64,000 nt of DNA from positions 6,105,344 to 6,169,343 of the forward strand of contig JABAKD010000012.1 of NCBI GenBank assembly GCA_012845835.1. Reading direction: 5' to 3'. Shown piece after piece: positions 52,917 to 64,000 of the stretch; within the stretch, counting starts at the first letter, position 1; the number at the start of each line of letters is the position of its first letter. Position numbers and translations under genes: made by a program. The notes beneath the pieces were generated by a model, which was not told the origin of the DNA, ran no database searches, and was given only the letters and a program-made list of their open reading frames with translations. This stretch comes from Undaria pinnatifida. Its lineage: Eukaryota > Sar > Phaeophyceae > Laminariales > Alariaceae.

Positions 52917-52939
52917 GGGGGGGGGGGGGGGGGGGGGGA
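52917..52939. repeat. Poly-G tract, about 22 bp
   Basis: An uninterrupted G run. The proline- and glycine-rich open frames around it (52694-53126) are compositional. Confidence 0.85.
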
Positions 52940-53093
52940 AGCTGCTGGGCCAGCTATGCAGCCCATCCACCCGTCGCGGCGTACACCTCTGCCGGTGCAT
53001 GTACGCCCATATCACGGCGAGAGGGACCCGGGGATGGGGCCGTCGAAAGGTAGCTGTACTGGGCTGCGGACGAGCTGTGTTTAGCGTCTCGAG

Positions 53094-55836
53094 TCCTCGC
53101 AACAGCAGTGGGTTTACCCGCCACACCGCGACGCCCGCCCATTATCAAACCGTAGCCCCCGCGCGTACGTAGGAAGATATGGGGGCAGCGGTCTCGGTAT
53201 CCGTTGAAATGTTTGCAGTGTCGACTGCAACCACGTTGTCAGCACCATCAACCATAGATGTGTAACCACTGCCACCAGTGATACACACTACGAATCACCT
53301 TTGATAAAACTGCGTAAGCATTACATGTATATTAACAAAGTAACAAGCGGTATAGCGATCACAACTTTGACCTCATATCAGCCATAACTGTCTGTCAACC
53401 GCGACCCGCGAAACAACAGCGGCGACGAAGACAGGCGTCAGTATCTGTTTAACATCAGCAATCAGCTAGGCAAAAGCATCTCCGGCACCGCCGTGCTACC
53501 GATGATGGTATAACAACCTCAATTCACGAAGCAGAGGCAACTATGTATTGACACAGTCGTGTCATCGATAGCTTTTATATTGACAGCACCCAGAAACCAT
53601 CATCATCAACAAGAAAATCAACTGCAGCGACCCAGAGATAACACCGCCGTGCCAGCCATAACTTTATATCTATAGAGATCAGCCAAACGAAAGCCTTCAG
53701 CACCGCCGTGCCGAGATCCGCAAACCAGTCTCTGACACTACCACGCCGAGGTCAGCAAAGTAGAGCCTTTGGCACAACCGTGCTCGTGATTGCTGTATAC
53801 CGACAGCGACTAGCGAAGCCACAGCAACCATACCCCAGCCACGTCAGCAGTCACACAAAGCAGCTCCGGCACGGCCGCGCCGAAGATTGTTGTATATCAA
53901 CATCAATCAGCGAAGCCACAGCCAATAGGCCGCACCGGAGATCGTCGTATATCAACAGCAATCAGCAAATCAACAGCCAATATGACAGCCGTGCCATCAA
54001 CCGCTGTATATCAACAGCTTAGCGACAATAATCAACGACTAGCAACGGTGACTAGCAAGGCAACAGCGACGACACATCTGTGTGGGCAATAGCTACACGT
54101 TAGCAGCGACCCACAAAGCGAAAGCACTTTTGGCACAGCTGTTATGTATATCAGTGATTAGCAAAGTGAAACCGTCTCTGGCACAGCAGTGCCAATGATG
54201 GTTGCATATCCACACAGCCGTATGTCAGCGACAGCTGTATACCCACATGAACACCGACATTAACCCTTTCGGAGCCCACGCATAGTGATAAAACAAGAAA
54301 GACGGCCATTGTCATAGCATGAGTGCACAGCACACGATTTTTCATGCTACGCGCGTATCGCGCAGCTCCTTGCGTTGGAGTCGCACTTTAAAATCCCCAC
54401 CCCAAAAGCTAGCAGCCCGTGAAACGTCGTGTGGCTGACCCTGCAATTGCCAGTAACGTTGCCCTCTGAAGTCCCAAACAAAGGGGTTAGTACCCACAGC
54501 AATCCGCAAAGCAAAAACATCTGGTGCAGCCGTGCCAGTGTTAACTGTTCGATCTGCGCATCAACCATAGCTGTGCAACCACCGCAACAAGCTAAACGTG
54601 CAGCCATCCCTGATTAAACTGCATCAGCATAAACTGTATATCCACAGTAAAGAGCGCTACAGCGGTCGGTAAAACGGTCGGCATAGCGGTCGCCACCCTG
54701 ACCCATGCCAGCCATAACTGTATCTGAACCGCGACCCGCGAAGCAGTAGCGGCAACGAAGATAATCGTTTACACCGGATGAACACAGCAACCAGCAAGAC
54801 ACGTGTGCCAACCGCAACCAACCAGCAACCAGCGAAGTTAGACCATGAGTTCGTTCCGGTCTTGTTTCGCAAAGTCTCGATCTCTCGCAGCAGGAGCGGG
54901 TTAACCTGCCACATGGTAACCCCGCCCATTATTAAGCCATAACCCGCGTGCGTCGGTGAGAAGACAAGGGAGCAGTGGCATCGGTATCCATCGAGATATA
55001 TGCCGTATCCGACTGCAACGACGTTGTCAGCACATCAATCCTAGCTGTGTAACCCCGCAACCCGCGACACACGCAGTCGCCTCCGACCAAACTGCGTCAG
55101 CATGGACTGTATATCAACAATAACGAGTGGTATAGCGGTCGCAACGCCGACCCATGTCAGCCATAGCTGTATCTCAGCCGCGATCCGAAAGTCAGTAGCG
55201 GCAATGAAGACAGCCGAACCATCTGTGTAGCCCCAGCAACTGGCAAGACAACATATCCCCGGCAAAGCCGGTCCAGCGATGGTGGTATATCCACGACACC
55301 CAACCAGCGACCAGCGAGGTGGCAGCACAACGTGCCGAGGTCTCAGCGGAACAAAAATCGCTGGTACTGCCGTACCGAAGTCAGCGACGCAAAACTCGCT
55401 GGCACCGCCGTGCCTATGGAAGCGATATATCGCTAGCGAGGAGCGAAGCAATAGCAACCGATAGCAACCGTAATACCACCATGTCAGTGGCCGGCCTAGC
55501 CAATCAGCACAGCACAAATACAACTAGCCCAGCCGTGTATCAACCGTGAGCAACGAAGCAGATGCACTGCTGGACGACGCAGCCGTGTCGACCAAGGCGG
55601 TACATTAACCGCGATCAGTCGACCAGGGCGGCACATCAACCGCGATCGGCCTAACGAGGTCGTCTAGACGCACATTGACAAAGAAAAATACACCCAGCCT
55701 AGCCGTACGTCAACCCACAGCAAAGTGAAGGCCCTTCAAGACGACACAACTGTGTCGACCAGAGCGGTAGATCCTCGAGATCCGCAAAGCGGAAGGACAT
55801 CTGCGACCCCTGTATATCAACAGCGATCGGCAGAAC
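53094..55836. repeat. Complex satellite array, left part
   Basis: Degenerate units of about 50-70 bp built from GTATATCAACAGC, GCGATCAGCAAAGC and GGCACAGCCGTGCC words. A longer period is visible: CTCGCARCAG.AG.GGGTTWACC followed by GCCCATTAT.AA.CC starts at about 53096 and again at about 54888, with related downstream blocks (CAGCCATA.CTGT..CAACCGCG) at 53380, 54708 and 55160. No gene seen. Confidence 0.85.
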
Positions 55837-55841
55837 CAACT

Positions 55842-56373
55842 TGTTGGTAAATCAGTGGCTTCTGGAGAAAGGTATTATATTAGAGAGACCAATGTCTGGA
55901 GAGACAGGTCAGAAAGTGGAGTGGGTCATGTGGGCCAACTCTCCACAGCCCAGTGACAACCGCTCGTAGTCGAATACCTAAACCTCCTCGCATAGTGCCT
56001 ACTCGTACATACCCGTGGGACTGCTCGTGGGTGATATCACGAGACGATCCCAGTAACTTACCTCCGTGACACAACGTATGTAACTGTAACTTATTGATAG
56101 GCTGTTCGTTGAGACAAGCTATATCGTGTTAGCAACACTACAGGAATGTTCCTACTCGTCAATATGTCCAACGTACCGACATACCAACGTACCGTACACA
56201 CCACTTCGGTCCGATGTATAACTCGTGCACATGTACAATCTACCGAAGTACCGTAGCACCACAAGAAGAGTATTCTGGTACAACAACATACAATCAACAG
56301 TTCTGCTATTCAAACCAACCAATCAGAGTTTCACCGCAGTACAGTTGATACATACATGCCGCTATCACGAACA
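55842..56373 (-). repeat. 3' LTR (complete, 532 bp)
   Basis: On the plus strand it begins TGTTGGTAAATCAGTGGC and ends CTATCACGAACA. Its right half repeats the truncated 5' LTR. The left boundary is set by the target duplication CAACT. Confidence 0.9.
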
Positions 56374-56529
56374 CCCTCCCTAGGGGCTGTTGTATCTACC
56401 AGACCAAATACATATCAAACAAAAACAAAAACAAAACGACTCAGACTTCTACTTCTTGATACCAAGTGCAAAGTCGCGGTGAACTTCAAAAAGATCTCTC
56501 GGCAACGCCTTCGTGAGGATGTCCGCGTG

Positions 56530-57357
56530 TTATTTCTCGCTGGGGACGTGGGTGACTTCGATCACACCCTCCTCGGTCAGATTCCTAAGAAAGTGGTGCC
56601 TCATATCGATGTGCTTACTCCTACTCGAGCTCAGCGGGTTCTCTGCGAGCGCAATCGCCCCCTCGTTGTCTTCAAGGACATATATCTTACGAGGCTTCGC
56701 ACTAGGCCTCAGGAACTGAAGCATTCCGTTTACAAACAGAGCCTCCTTTACACCATCTCCCATCGCAAGATACTCTGCTTCTGAAGTTGACTGTGAAACG
56801 CATTTCTGCGTCCTAGAAATCCAAACTACAAGCATCGCCGCCACGAAAACCATCGCACCCGAAACTGATCTACGGTCAGTGGCCCTACTTGCAAAGTCAG
56901 CATCTACATACACCAACGTGCCTGCGTCTACCGAACTATCCTGCTTGAACTTCAAAGTCAGATGCGCCGTTTCCAGAAGATAATTGAGAATCTTCTGAGC
57001 TGCCTTCCAGTGGCTCCTCTTTGGTTCGTGAGAGTGCCTCGCCGCCGCCCCCACAGCATTCGCGATGTCGGGCCTTGTCTGGCTGGCGATCCACATCAGG
57101 CTCCCCACCACCTCTCGGAACGGCACATCTCCTGCCCCCTCATCCTCCATCACGGACCTGTTATCATTGGCAAGGGAAGCAGGGATCGAGCTGGTGCGAC
57201 ATATATTGAATCTCTCGAGAACACTCCTGATATAGCTTTCCTGAGAAATCTCAATCGTACCAGCCTCACGGTCGCGAATATATTCACAACCTAGAAAGAA
57301 CTTGACCTCCCCCAAGTCCTTCGTAGGAAGAGAGTCACCTAGTGCTGCCACAACCAC
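56530..57357 (-). pseudogene. copia RNase H region
   Basis: A 275-codon frame with LGEVKFFLGCEYIRD, GSLMWIASQTRPDIANAVGA, VDADFASRATDRRSVSGAMV, VSQSTSEAEYLAM and SKHIDMRHHFLR, the end of the reverse transcriptase and RNase H of copia elements (Asp, Glu and Asp catalytic positions present). It stops at a TAA after VPSEK where related elements read on for about 25 residues. The downstream bases still encode HADILTKALPR, so a single nonsense change truncated it. Confidence 0.9.
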
Positions 57358-57375
57358 CTTGGCAAGGCTCTTACT

Positions 57376-57858
57376 TCATGCATACAGAATGTCATCCACG
57401 TGGATCGCGACCATCCCCAATACCTCGTCTCCCATCATGAAACGCAGGACACAGGGGTCAGACATTGACTGCTCAAAACCAATCCTCTTCAGTTCCGACA
57501 CCAGCCTCTTGTAAAATGTTCTAGAAGCCTGCTTCAATCCGTACAAACTCTTGTTCAAACGGACAACCTTTCCTGACATCGACCCGCAGCCAGGAGGCAA
57601 CTTCATGAACACCTCGTGATCCAATTCCGACTGAACAAATGCTTGCTCAATATCCCAGTGGAGTAATTCCAAATTGTATAAACCCGCCAACACTATCAGC
57701 AATCGTAAAGATGCAGCATTTGCGGTAGGCGAGAATGTCTCAAGATAATCCACACCATACTTCTGCTTGAAGCCCTTCGCTACAAGCCTAGCCTTGGCCT
57801 TCACTATCTTTCCTGTTCCGTCTGCTTTCCACTTACTTGAAAACCCATCTAGCATCAA
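57376..57858 (-). pseudogene. copia reverse transcriptase core
   Basis: A 160-codon frame with RLVAKGFKQKYGVDYLETFS, HWDIEQAFVQSELDHEVFMK, SLYGLKQASR and the catalytic HVDDILYA at the end. A TGA at 57376-57378 (plus-strand TCA) interrupts the frame right after this motif. The next codons (SKSLAKVV) continue into the RNase H frame. Confidence 0.93.
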
Positions 57859-59652
57859 TCACATTACAGCCTATCGGGACTTTTACTGCCAACGTGAACG
57901 TTCCTGCTCTTATCAAGCCTTCAATTTCGGCAGACCTGGCTCCTTCCCAAATCTTAGCGTACTTCGAACGCTGGGCTTCCTGATAACTACCAGGCTCCGA
58001 TTCTACATCTTGAACCAGTTCTTTCGGCAATTCCGTCTCATCACCTGCTCTCTGCTCCGACAACAATGAGTACACGACCTCTGTCGCGAAGATGGGTCCT
58101 AGGGTGGCCATGAGGCCGGGTACACTCTGCTGGTTGACTGCACGAGTTTGCGCGCGAGTCCTACCTTCTCTCACTTCATCATTTTCACGCGCGAAAGTAT
58201 TAAAGTCAGCAAGCTCGGCCACATGCCGCGGACGACGAGCGGCTGGAGGGGATGCCTCCGCCGCTACCAGTCCTCCCGACCCAATCGACTCTTCATCATC
58301 ATGCCCTCCCTGCCCCATCGACTCTACCTCATCATCCCCTCCCAGATCCCCCATCTCTACCTCTCCTGATTCCTGCCCTCCCTGGCCCTCCCCGTCATTC
58401 ACAGGCGAAGACACAGAAGGAGCTACACTACCAGAAGAAATGTTCACGGGGGCAGACGGTTCAGCAGGGGAAGATGGAACAGAAAAGGACGGGCCTATAC
58501 TACCTGCGCCAACACTCTCAACCTCCTCGACTCCCGCACCAGAGGGCACGGCATCACGTTTCAAAAGTGTGTGAGCGACTCCTCTTCCCACAAGCGGCCA
58601 TATCTCGGTTTCAACATCGTCGTCACTATCCTCCCCTCCCTCCTCTGCTACCTCTATCGGCAAAGAAGGTTGCAGCGGAGGGAGCTGTGACGGCAGCACC
58701 TCCCACGTCACATCCCTCGTTTCTTGAATAGTACCAGCCCTCGTAAGTACTCTATGACAATCACGCGGGTGGTCTCTCGAAGGACCGACATAGAAACAAC
58801 TCTCACCCTTCGGCAGCAGCTTTGACGGTCGCTGCCACCTACAGTAGGCGGGCTTCAAAAACGGATACGGTCTAGCGGGACGAGGTTCACCATACCACAT
58901 TTCATACGGCGATTTGGATTCAGGGTTAGCAGAACACGCAGTGTGGTTCATCGCTTCGCAAGCCCAGTGCATAGCCTCAGCCCAGAGTTTATCAGTCTTA
59001 GGTAACTGTACATGCCCAAATAGAACTTTAGCTTGAATACGAGCCGCCATCGCGGCCTCCTCTATCAATCCCAGCCCACGCTCTGCAACACCATTATATT
59101 GCGGACTATAAGCCGGTGTGAACTCTTGTTTGATCAAAAGCTCGTTGCACACAGATGCAAACTCCCCCCCGAAAAACTCCCCACCATTGTCAGACCTAAC
59201 AATCTCAACCAATGACGGGACACCATCAGCACGCACACTCGCAAGAAAACTCCGGAAAGCACTGCCAGCGTCTGATTTATTTTTAAGGAAATACAGCCAT
59301 GCACGTCTCGTGAAATCATCCTTCACAATCATGGGGTAATGTTTTCCCCCTACGGACGCAATGTCCTTCCTTCCTCCCAGGTCAACAAAAACTCTGCCCA
59401 ACTTTTTATCCGATCGAGTTTTAGTTTCCCGAACGATTCCTTTCCGAATAGCCTTCGACATCGAACACCCTGAACAAGCATGCATGTCACCAACCAACTT
59501 GGTATCTAATCGCTTTGCAGTAGTGCGAAGCAGACCCTCGTTCGAATGTGCATAAATATTGTGGAAATCGTTGATATCCATCGTAGTTTCATGCTTGGGG
59601 TTGGCGGGAGTGAGAGCAGCCAACACCGTACCAACAGAGGCTTCTCCTAGGC
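57833..59652 (-). pseudogene. copia integrase and linker, truncated at the front
   Basis: The frame is open from inside the 5' LTR (59839). From the deletion point it holds an HHCC zinc finger (H93, H98, C122, C125, counting from 59839) and the integrase catalytic D153, D217, E253 in DD35E spacing (VRSDNGGEF; NGVAERGLG). A long acidic Ser/Gly-rich linker follows, then the start of the reverse transcriptase (VIDARWVFK). There the frame is lost by a four-base tandem duplication (AAGTAAGT) near 57833. Confidence 0.93.
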
Positions 59653-59915
59653 GAGACAAGCTATATCGTGTTAGCAACACTACAGGAATGTTCCTACTCG
59701 TCAATATGTCCAACGTACCGACATACCAACGTACCGTACACACCACTACGGTCCGATGTATAACTCGTGCACATGTAAAATCAACCGAAGTACCGTAGCA
59801 CCACAAGAAGAGTATTCTGGTACAACAACATACAATCAACAGTTCTGCTATTCAAACCAACCAATCAGAGTTTCACCGCAGTACAGTTGATACATACATG
59901 CCGCTATCACGAACA
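59653..59915 (-). repeat. 5' LTR (truncated, 263 bp)
   Basis: Matches 56111-56373 with three substitutions. The remaining 3' half of the LTR is missing because of the internal deletion. Confidence 0.92.
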
Positions 59916-59920
59916 CAACT

Positions 59921-62530
59921 CCCTCAGGCACAGCCGCGCCCGCGATTTTGGCAAATCGAAAGTACAACAGGCACAGCCGCATATCAACCTCGAGCAGCAA
60001 AGCAAAAACGCTGCTGGACGACACAGTCGTGTCGACCAGAGCAGTGTAACCACGGTCAGCAGCGCGAAAGCATATCTGGCATAGCCGTACATCCACTGCA
60101 ATCAGCAGAGTGAAAGCACGTTTAGCCCAGCCGGCTATGATGTGTGTATGTCCCCATTGCGACAAAACCAATTGGCAACGCGAAAACTCAACTAGCCCAG
60201 CCGTATATAAGCTACGATCAGCAAAGCGACAGCACTTCTGGGCCTCACCTCCGTGTCGAGCAGAGCGGTATATCAACCGCGATCCGCAGAAAGAAAGTAT
60301 ATCTGGCACAGCTGCATATCAACAGTGCGGTGTATCAACCGCCATCAGCCAAGCGAAAACATACTGGCGCAGCTATATATCAACAGCGGTTAGAACACCA
60401 AAGCGACAGCACTGCTGGGCGACACGGTCGTGACTGCCAGAGCGGTACACTCACCGCGATCAGCAAAACAAAAAAGTTTTGTATGGCGCAGCTGTTTGTC
60501 ACCACGCGGTATACCAACCGCAATCAGCAACGTAAAAGCGCATCTGGCGCAACTGTATATAAGCCGCGATCGTTAAAGCAAAATAGTGTCTGGCGCCGCC
60601 GGACATCAACAGAAATCAGAAAACTGAAGCGAAATCCCTTCTAGACGACACAACCGTGTCGACCAGAGTGGTGTATCAACCGCGATCAGCACAAAAGAAC
60701 ATATCTGGCGCAGCTGTGTATCACTAGCGCGGTATAGCTGCATATCAACAGCAATCAAAACCTAAAGCAAAAGCACTTCTGGACGATGCCGCCGTGTCGA
60801 CCAGGGCGGTATATCAACTGCGATATCAGCCAAGCAAAAACCTATCTGGCGCAACTGCATATCACCAGCGCGGTATATCAACTGCAATCAGCGAAACGAA
60901 GCATATCTGGCACAGCTGTATATCACCAGCAACGCGGCATAGCTGTATATCAACAGCAATCAACACTTAAATCGAAAGCACTGCTGGGCGACGCAGCCGT
61001 GTCGACCAGGGCAGTATATCAACCGCGATCAGCAAAGCAATAGCATATATGGGGCAACTGTATATCACCAGCGCGGTAAATCAACCGCAATCAGCACAGC
61101 GGAAGCATATCTGGCGCAGCTGTATATCAACAGCAATCACAAAACTAAGCGAAAGCACCGCTGGACGACACGGCCGTGTCGACCAGCGCGGTAAGTATCA
61201 ACCGCGATCAGCAAAGAAAAAGCATACCCGGCGAAGCTATATATCAACAGCACGGTGTGCCAATCGCGATCAGCAAAGAGAAATAATATATGTCACAACT
61301 GTATATCAACAGCGCGGAACATCAACCGCAATCATCACAGCGGAAGCAAATCTGACGCAGCTGTATATCAACAGCAATCATATGCTTGAAGCGAAGCCGT
61401 TCTGGATGACGCAGCCGTATCGACCAGAGCGATATATCAACCGCGATCAGCAGCAAGAAACATATCTGGCGCAGATGTATGTCACCAGCATGGTATAGTT
61501 GTTTGTCAACAGCAATCAATTGCTTAAAGCGAAGCCGTTCTGGACGACACAGCCGTGTCAGCCAGAGCGTAGCTGTATATCAACAGCGCGGAACATCAAC
61601 CGCAATCAGCACAGCGGAAGCAAATCTGACGCAGCTGTATATCAACAGCAATCATTTGCTTAAAACGAAGCCGTTCTGGACGACGCAGCCGTATCGACCA
61701 GAGCGGTATATCAACCGCGATCAGCAGCAAGAAACATATCTGGCGCAGATGTATGTCACCAGTGCGGTATAGCTGTTTGTCAACAGCAATCAATTGCTTA
61801 AAGCGAAGCCGTTCTGGACGACACAGCCGTGTCAGCCAGAGCGCAGCTGTATATCAACAGCGCGGAACATCAACCGCAATCAGCAAAGCGGAAGCAAATC
61901 TGACGCAGCTGTATATCAACAGCTATCATTTGCTTAAAGCGATGCCGTTCTGGACGGCACAGCCGTATCGACCAGAGCGGTATATCAACCGCGATCAGCA
62001 GCAAGAAACATATCTGGCGCAGATGTATGTCACCAGCGCGGTATAGCTGTTTGTCAACAGCAATCAAAAACTTAAAGCGAAGCCGTTCTGGACGACACAG
62101 CCATGTCGAGCAGAGCGGTATATCAACCGCGACCAGCAAAGCAGAAATATATCTGGCGCAGATGTATGTCACCAGCGTGGTATAGCTGTATATCAGCATC
62201 AATCAAAACCTAAAGCGAAAGCACTTCTGGACGATGCAGTCGTGTCGACCAGAGCGGTATATCAACCGTGATCAGCAAAGCAAAAGCATATCTGGCGCAG
62301 CTGTATATCACCAGCGCGGTATATCAACCGCGATCAGCAGAGCTAAGGCATATCAGGTGCAGGCACACGTCACCAGCGCGGTATAGCTGTAGTCTATATC
62401 AACAGCATCAAAAATGAAAGCGAAATCACTTCTGGACGACGCAACCATGTCGACCAGGGCGGTATCAACCGCGATCAGAAAAGCAAACACATATCTGGCG
62501 CAGCTGTATATCAACCGCGATCATCGAAGC
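59921..62530. repeat. Complex satellite array, right part
   Basis: Same words as the left part: GCGGTATATCAACCGCGATC, AGCAAAGC, CATATCTGGCGCAGCTGTAT and CTGGACGACRCAGCCGTGTC, then GACCAGAGCGG, in repeating order. Open frames (INRDQQQ..YLAQ-type) are repeat artefacts and are not called as genes. Confidence 0.9.
61310..62110. repeat. Higher-order satellite repeat, 274-bp period
   Basis: Three consecutive copies with the same internal order. The block CAGCGCGGAACATCAACCGC recurs near 61311, 61585 and 61859. Similarity between copies is far higher than between the short units inside one copy. Confidence 0.9.
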
Positions 62531-62569
62531 GATATTACCAGCATACCTAAACCCGAAAACATATTTTGA

Positions 62570-62725
62570 GCAAACTGAAAGTGCAATACAAGGAACTAAC
62601 CCGTGGTCTAGGTATACAAAACAATCATTTTGCAAAACAAGACCGATATTCTCACGATTTTGGGCTGAGGTGCCTCGTCATTCAGAAATTGTTTTGACCA
62701 AAACGTTCTACCTCTAGCGTAGCAT
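62570..62725. repeat. Relative of the 6060-6260 segment
   Basis: Shares AAACTGA..TGAG, TTGCAAAACA, TTCAGAA.TTGTTTT.CCAAAA and CGTAGCATGC with 6060-6260, diverged. Confidence 0.5.
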
Positions 62726-62884
62726 GCGTCTCTCTCTAGGATTGAGAATCGGCACGTACACTGGATCTCGATGCGTATAAAGAACGGTTAAAATGCGAAG
62801 AACACACGACAAGGTGTTCCTTGTTCGACCGGCGTTCCTTGGTAATTCCGCCACGACAGACCACTCCTTCGTACCGTACACAGC

Positions 62885-63930
62885 TAGCTGTAATACAACG
62901 AGGTCTCGTGCAGCCTATGGGGCAGCGAGACGACACATTTGTTGTAAAACACTACCTACCCCCTCAACGGTTGCCCTACCACCATCCTTCATCCCCAAAA
63001 TAGTCGAACTATCTTCTTTCTGGCCCTCTTGCCCTTGACCTCTGCACCCTGCAGCACTTTGCTTGATGATGTCCCTCTGACCTGAAAACCATTACCGCTG
63101 CAGGGTCTCGAAGGTTAGCGGAATACTGTCGAATGAAGGATATATGCACTTCCTGAGTTCCAAGTGCCATCCAAAAGCTACACTACGCAGCAGCATATCA
63201 TCGCTGCCTGAACCCCTAGACCAGACGAGGCGGATGCAAAACACTAGAAACAATACTACAGTACAACCTTTCCGAGCCATGGGCCATGCATGAGCCATGA
63301 GCCAGGAGCCACGAGACCTGAGACCAGCTCATCAATGCGTCGGTGCAACCTCCAAAAATGCGTCGCAATCACGTCCTGCTAAATGCTCTAGACTCTATAG
63401 ATGATACCAGATAGCTTTTTAAGTATGGGACTCGGGGAAATTGACGGCTTCAGTACTGCAGTAGCAAAGCAGCGGGTTATGTATGGTTCGAAATAGGTTA
63501 CGCCGCATCTAAATTACACCGCACCGCAAGCCCCAAGCTCTTGGCACTTGGCACAGGGACCAACTTGGACCCAAGGACCCGAGGACGCATTTACTAGTAC
63601 CCAGTACCCAGGCCTAACTTGCTTCAAGGCGACCGTCACGATGCCACCGTGTTCTCCCGAACTTCGATCCAGCCAATCGACGTGAAGATATTTTTGGCAT
63701 TATCCTCTATCCCGGTTATCAACAACGCTTCGGTACTTGACACAAGGACACCAATTGATGCATCTACTAGTACCCCGCCCTATCTGGCTTCAAGGCGACC
63801 GTCACGACCGTAATAAAACCTCTTTCCACCTGCCTATGTAGGAGCGGCGACAACGATAATAGCCACCCTGCTGTCATCGACATCGTTATAAATGTGGAGA
63901 CCATCATAAAATGTGTGGGCGAGGGCAGTA
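62885..63930. repeat. Large dispersed repeat, copy 2
   Basis: Aligns with 20220-21560 from ACAACGAGG.CTCGT to GTGTGGGCGAGGGC and lacks the GCAGCTTGCAAA insertion. Differences are scattered, so the duplication is old. Confidence 0.85.
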
Positions 63931-64000
63931 TGAAGGAACGTACCATGAATAATTAATGACAACATACGATCATGACACGCCGAAAGAAACTGAACAATCT

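Larger units (their letters stand above)
55842..59915 (-). mobile_element. Ty1/copia LTR retrotransposon, internally deleted
   Basis: The element runs right to left with CAACT target duplications at 55837-55841 and 59916-59920. LTR termini are TGTT..AACA. The 3' LTR is complete (532 bp), with a purine tract CCCCTAGGGAGGG just before it. The 5' LTR keeps only its first 263 bp (59653-59915) and is fused directly to the pol region ahead of the integrase zinc finger, so the end of the LTR, the primer-binding site, gag and protease are gone. Over the shared 263 bp the LTRs differ at 3 positions (about 1.1%), so insertion is recent. The order integrase, reverse transcriptase, RNase H is the copia order. 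It sits inside satellite DNA. Confidence 0.95.

Noticed and set aside
52694-53148. Pro/Gly-rich ORFs around the poly-G tract
   Set aside because: Four frames are open because of GC-rich low-complexity DNA; none has balanced composition.
57830-57840. Splice donor AAGTAAGT inside copia pol as a real intron start
   Set aside because: A four-base tandem duplication explains it; the reverse transcriptase frame resumes immediately after, with no room for an intron.
59653-59839. Start of the 668-codon copia ORF inside the 5' LTR
   Set aside because: The first 62 codons are LTR sequence joined to pol by a deletion; they are not a real N-terminus.
60144-62202. Series of 90-166-codon ORFs with SRHINRD / AQLYI repeats
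   Set aside because: They are translations of the satellite; a multiple-of-three-like spacing keeps frames open without coding meaning.
1-64000. CRISPR array or prokaryotic operon
   Set aside because: No regularly spaced identical short repeats with unique spacers, and no compact gene order with ribosome-binding sites was seen.

Overview
This is a eukaryotic nuclear window and it is very repeat-rich. I see no bacterial gene organisation, no rRNA genes, no convincing free-standing tRNA gene and no CRISPR array. The coding evidence is small spliced exons with GT..AG borders, mixed with Ty1/copia, LINE, tRNA-derived SINE, hAT-like, Harbinger-like and pogo-like elements, tyrosine-recombinase remnants, satellite DNA and many poly-G/C tracts. 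This style fits an intron-rich, moderately GC-rich protist or alga. A brown alga or another stramenopile is my best guess, but that is inference. A 500-base run of N (32122-32621) next to poly-C is an assembly gap.

Layout. 1-3 kb: low-complexity and G-rich tandem repeats with weak exon candidates. 3.1-3.6 kb: a tyrosine-recombinase C-terminus carrying an in-frame SINE with a 7-bp target duplication. 5-8.5 kb: tandem duplications, a 220-bp hairpin, a 218-bp hAT-like MITE and copies of a dispersed repeat. 8.8-13.4 kb: a minus-strand lysine-methyltransferase-like (METTL21/Methyltransf_16) gene in at least four exons. Its second intron holds a 1.7-kb hAT-like element with an 8-bp target duplication, and a decayed copy of one exon lies in the preceding intron. 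15 kb: a second tyrosine-recombinase remnant. 16.7-19.8 kb: CG-rich tandem repeats, then two Harbinger-like MITEs in inverted orientation, one with a recognisable empty-site paralogue. 20.2-21.6 and 62.9-63.9 kb: two copies of a dispersed repeat of about 1.0-1.3 kb. 21.6-23.0 kb: SINEs with tRNA-like heads. 24-28.7 kb: weak spliced-exon candidates. 32.8-33.7 kb: a decayed LINE reverse transcriptase. 42.05-43.65 kb: a pogo-like element with perfect 25-bp terminal inverted repeats and an intact 272-residue zinc-finger ORF. 45.6-46.0 kb: a full-length SINE. 47.4-47.9 kb: two well-bordered exons of an acidic protein. 50.4-51.3 kb: a degenerate minisatellite built on CCCATGGG. 53.2-62.5 kb: a satellite array split by a 4.07-kb copia element (55842-59915, minus strand).

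How the parts relate. Most of the window is layered mobile-element insertion: a SINE in a recombinase gene, a hAT-like element in a methyltransferase intron (and within a minisatellite there), a Harbinger-like MITE in an older repeat, and copia in satellite DNA. Several insertions can be placed to the base because their target duplications are still intact. The only host gene I recognise by family is the methyltransferase. The other exons are called from splice signals and open frame and have no family assignment.
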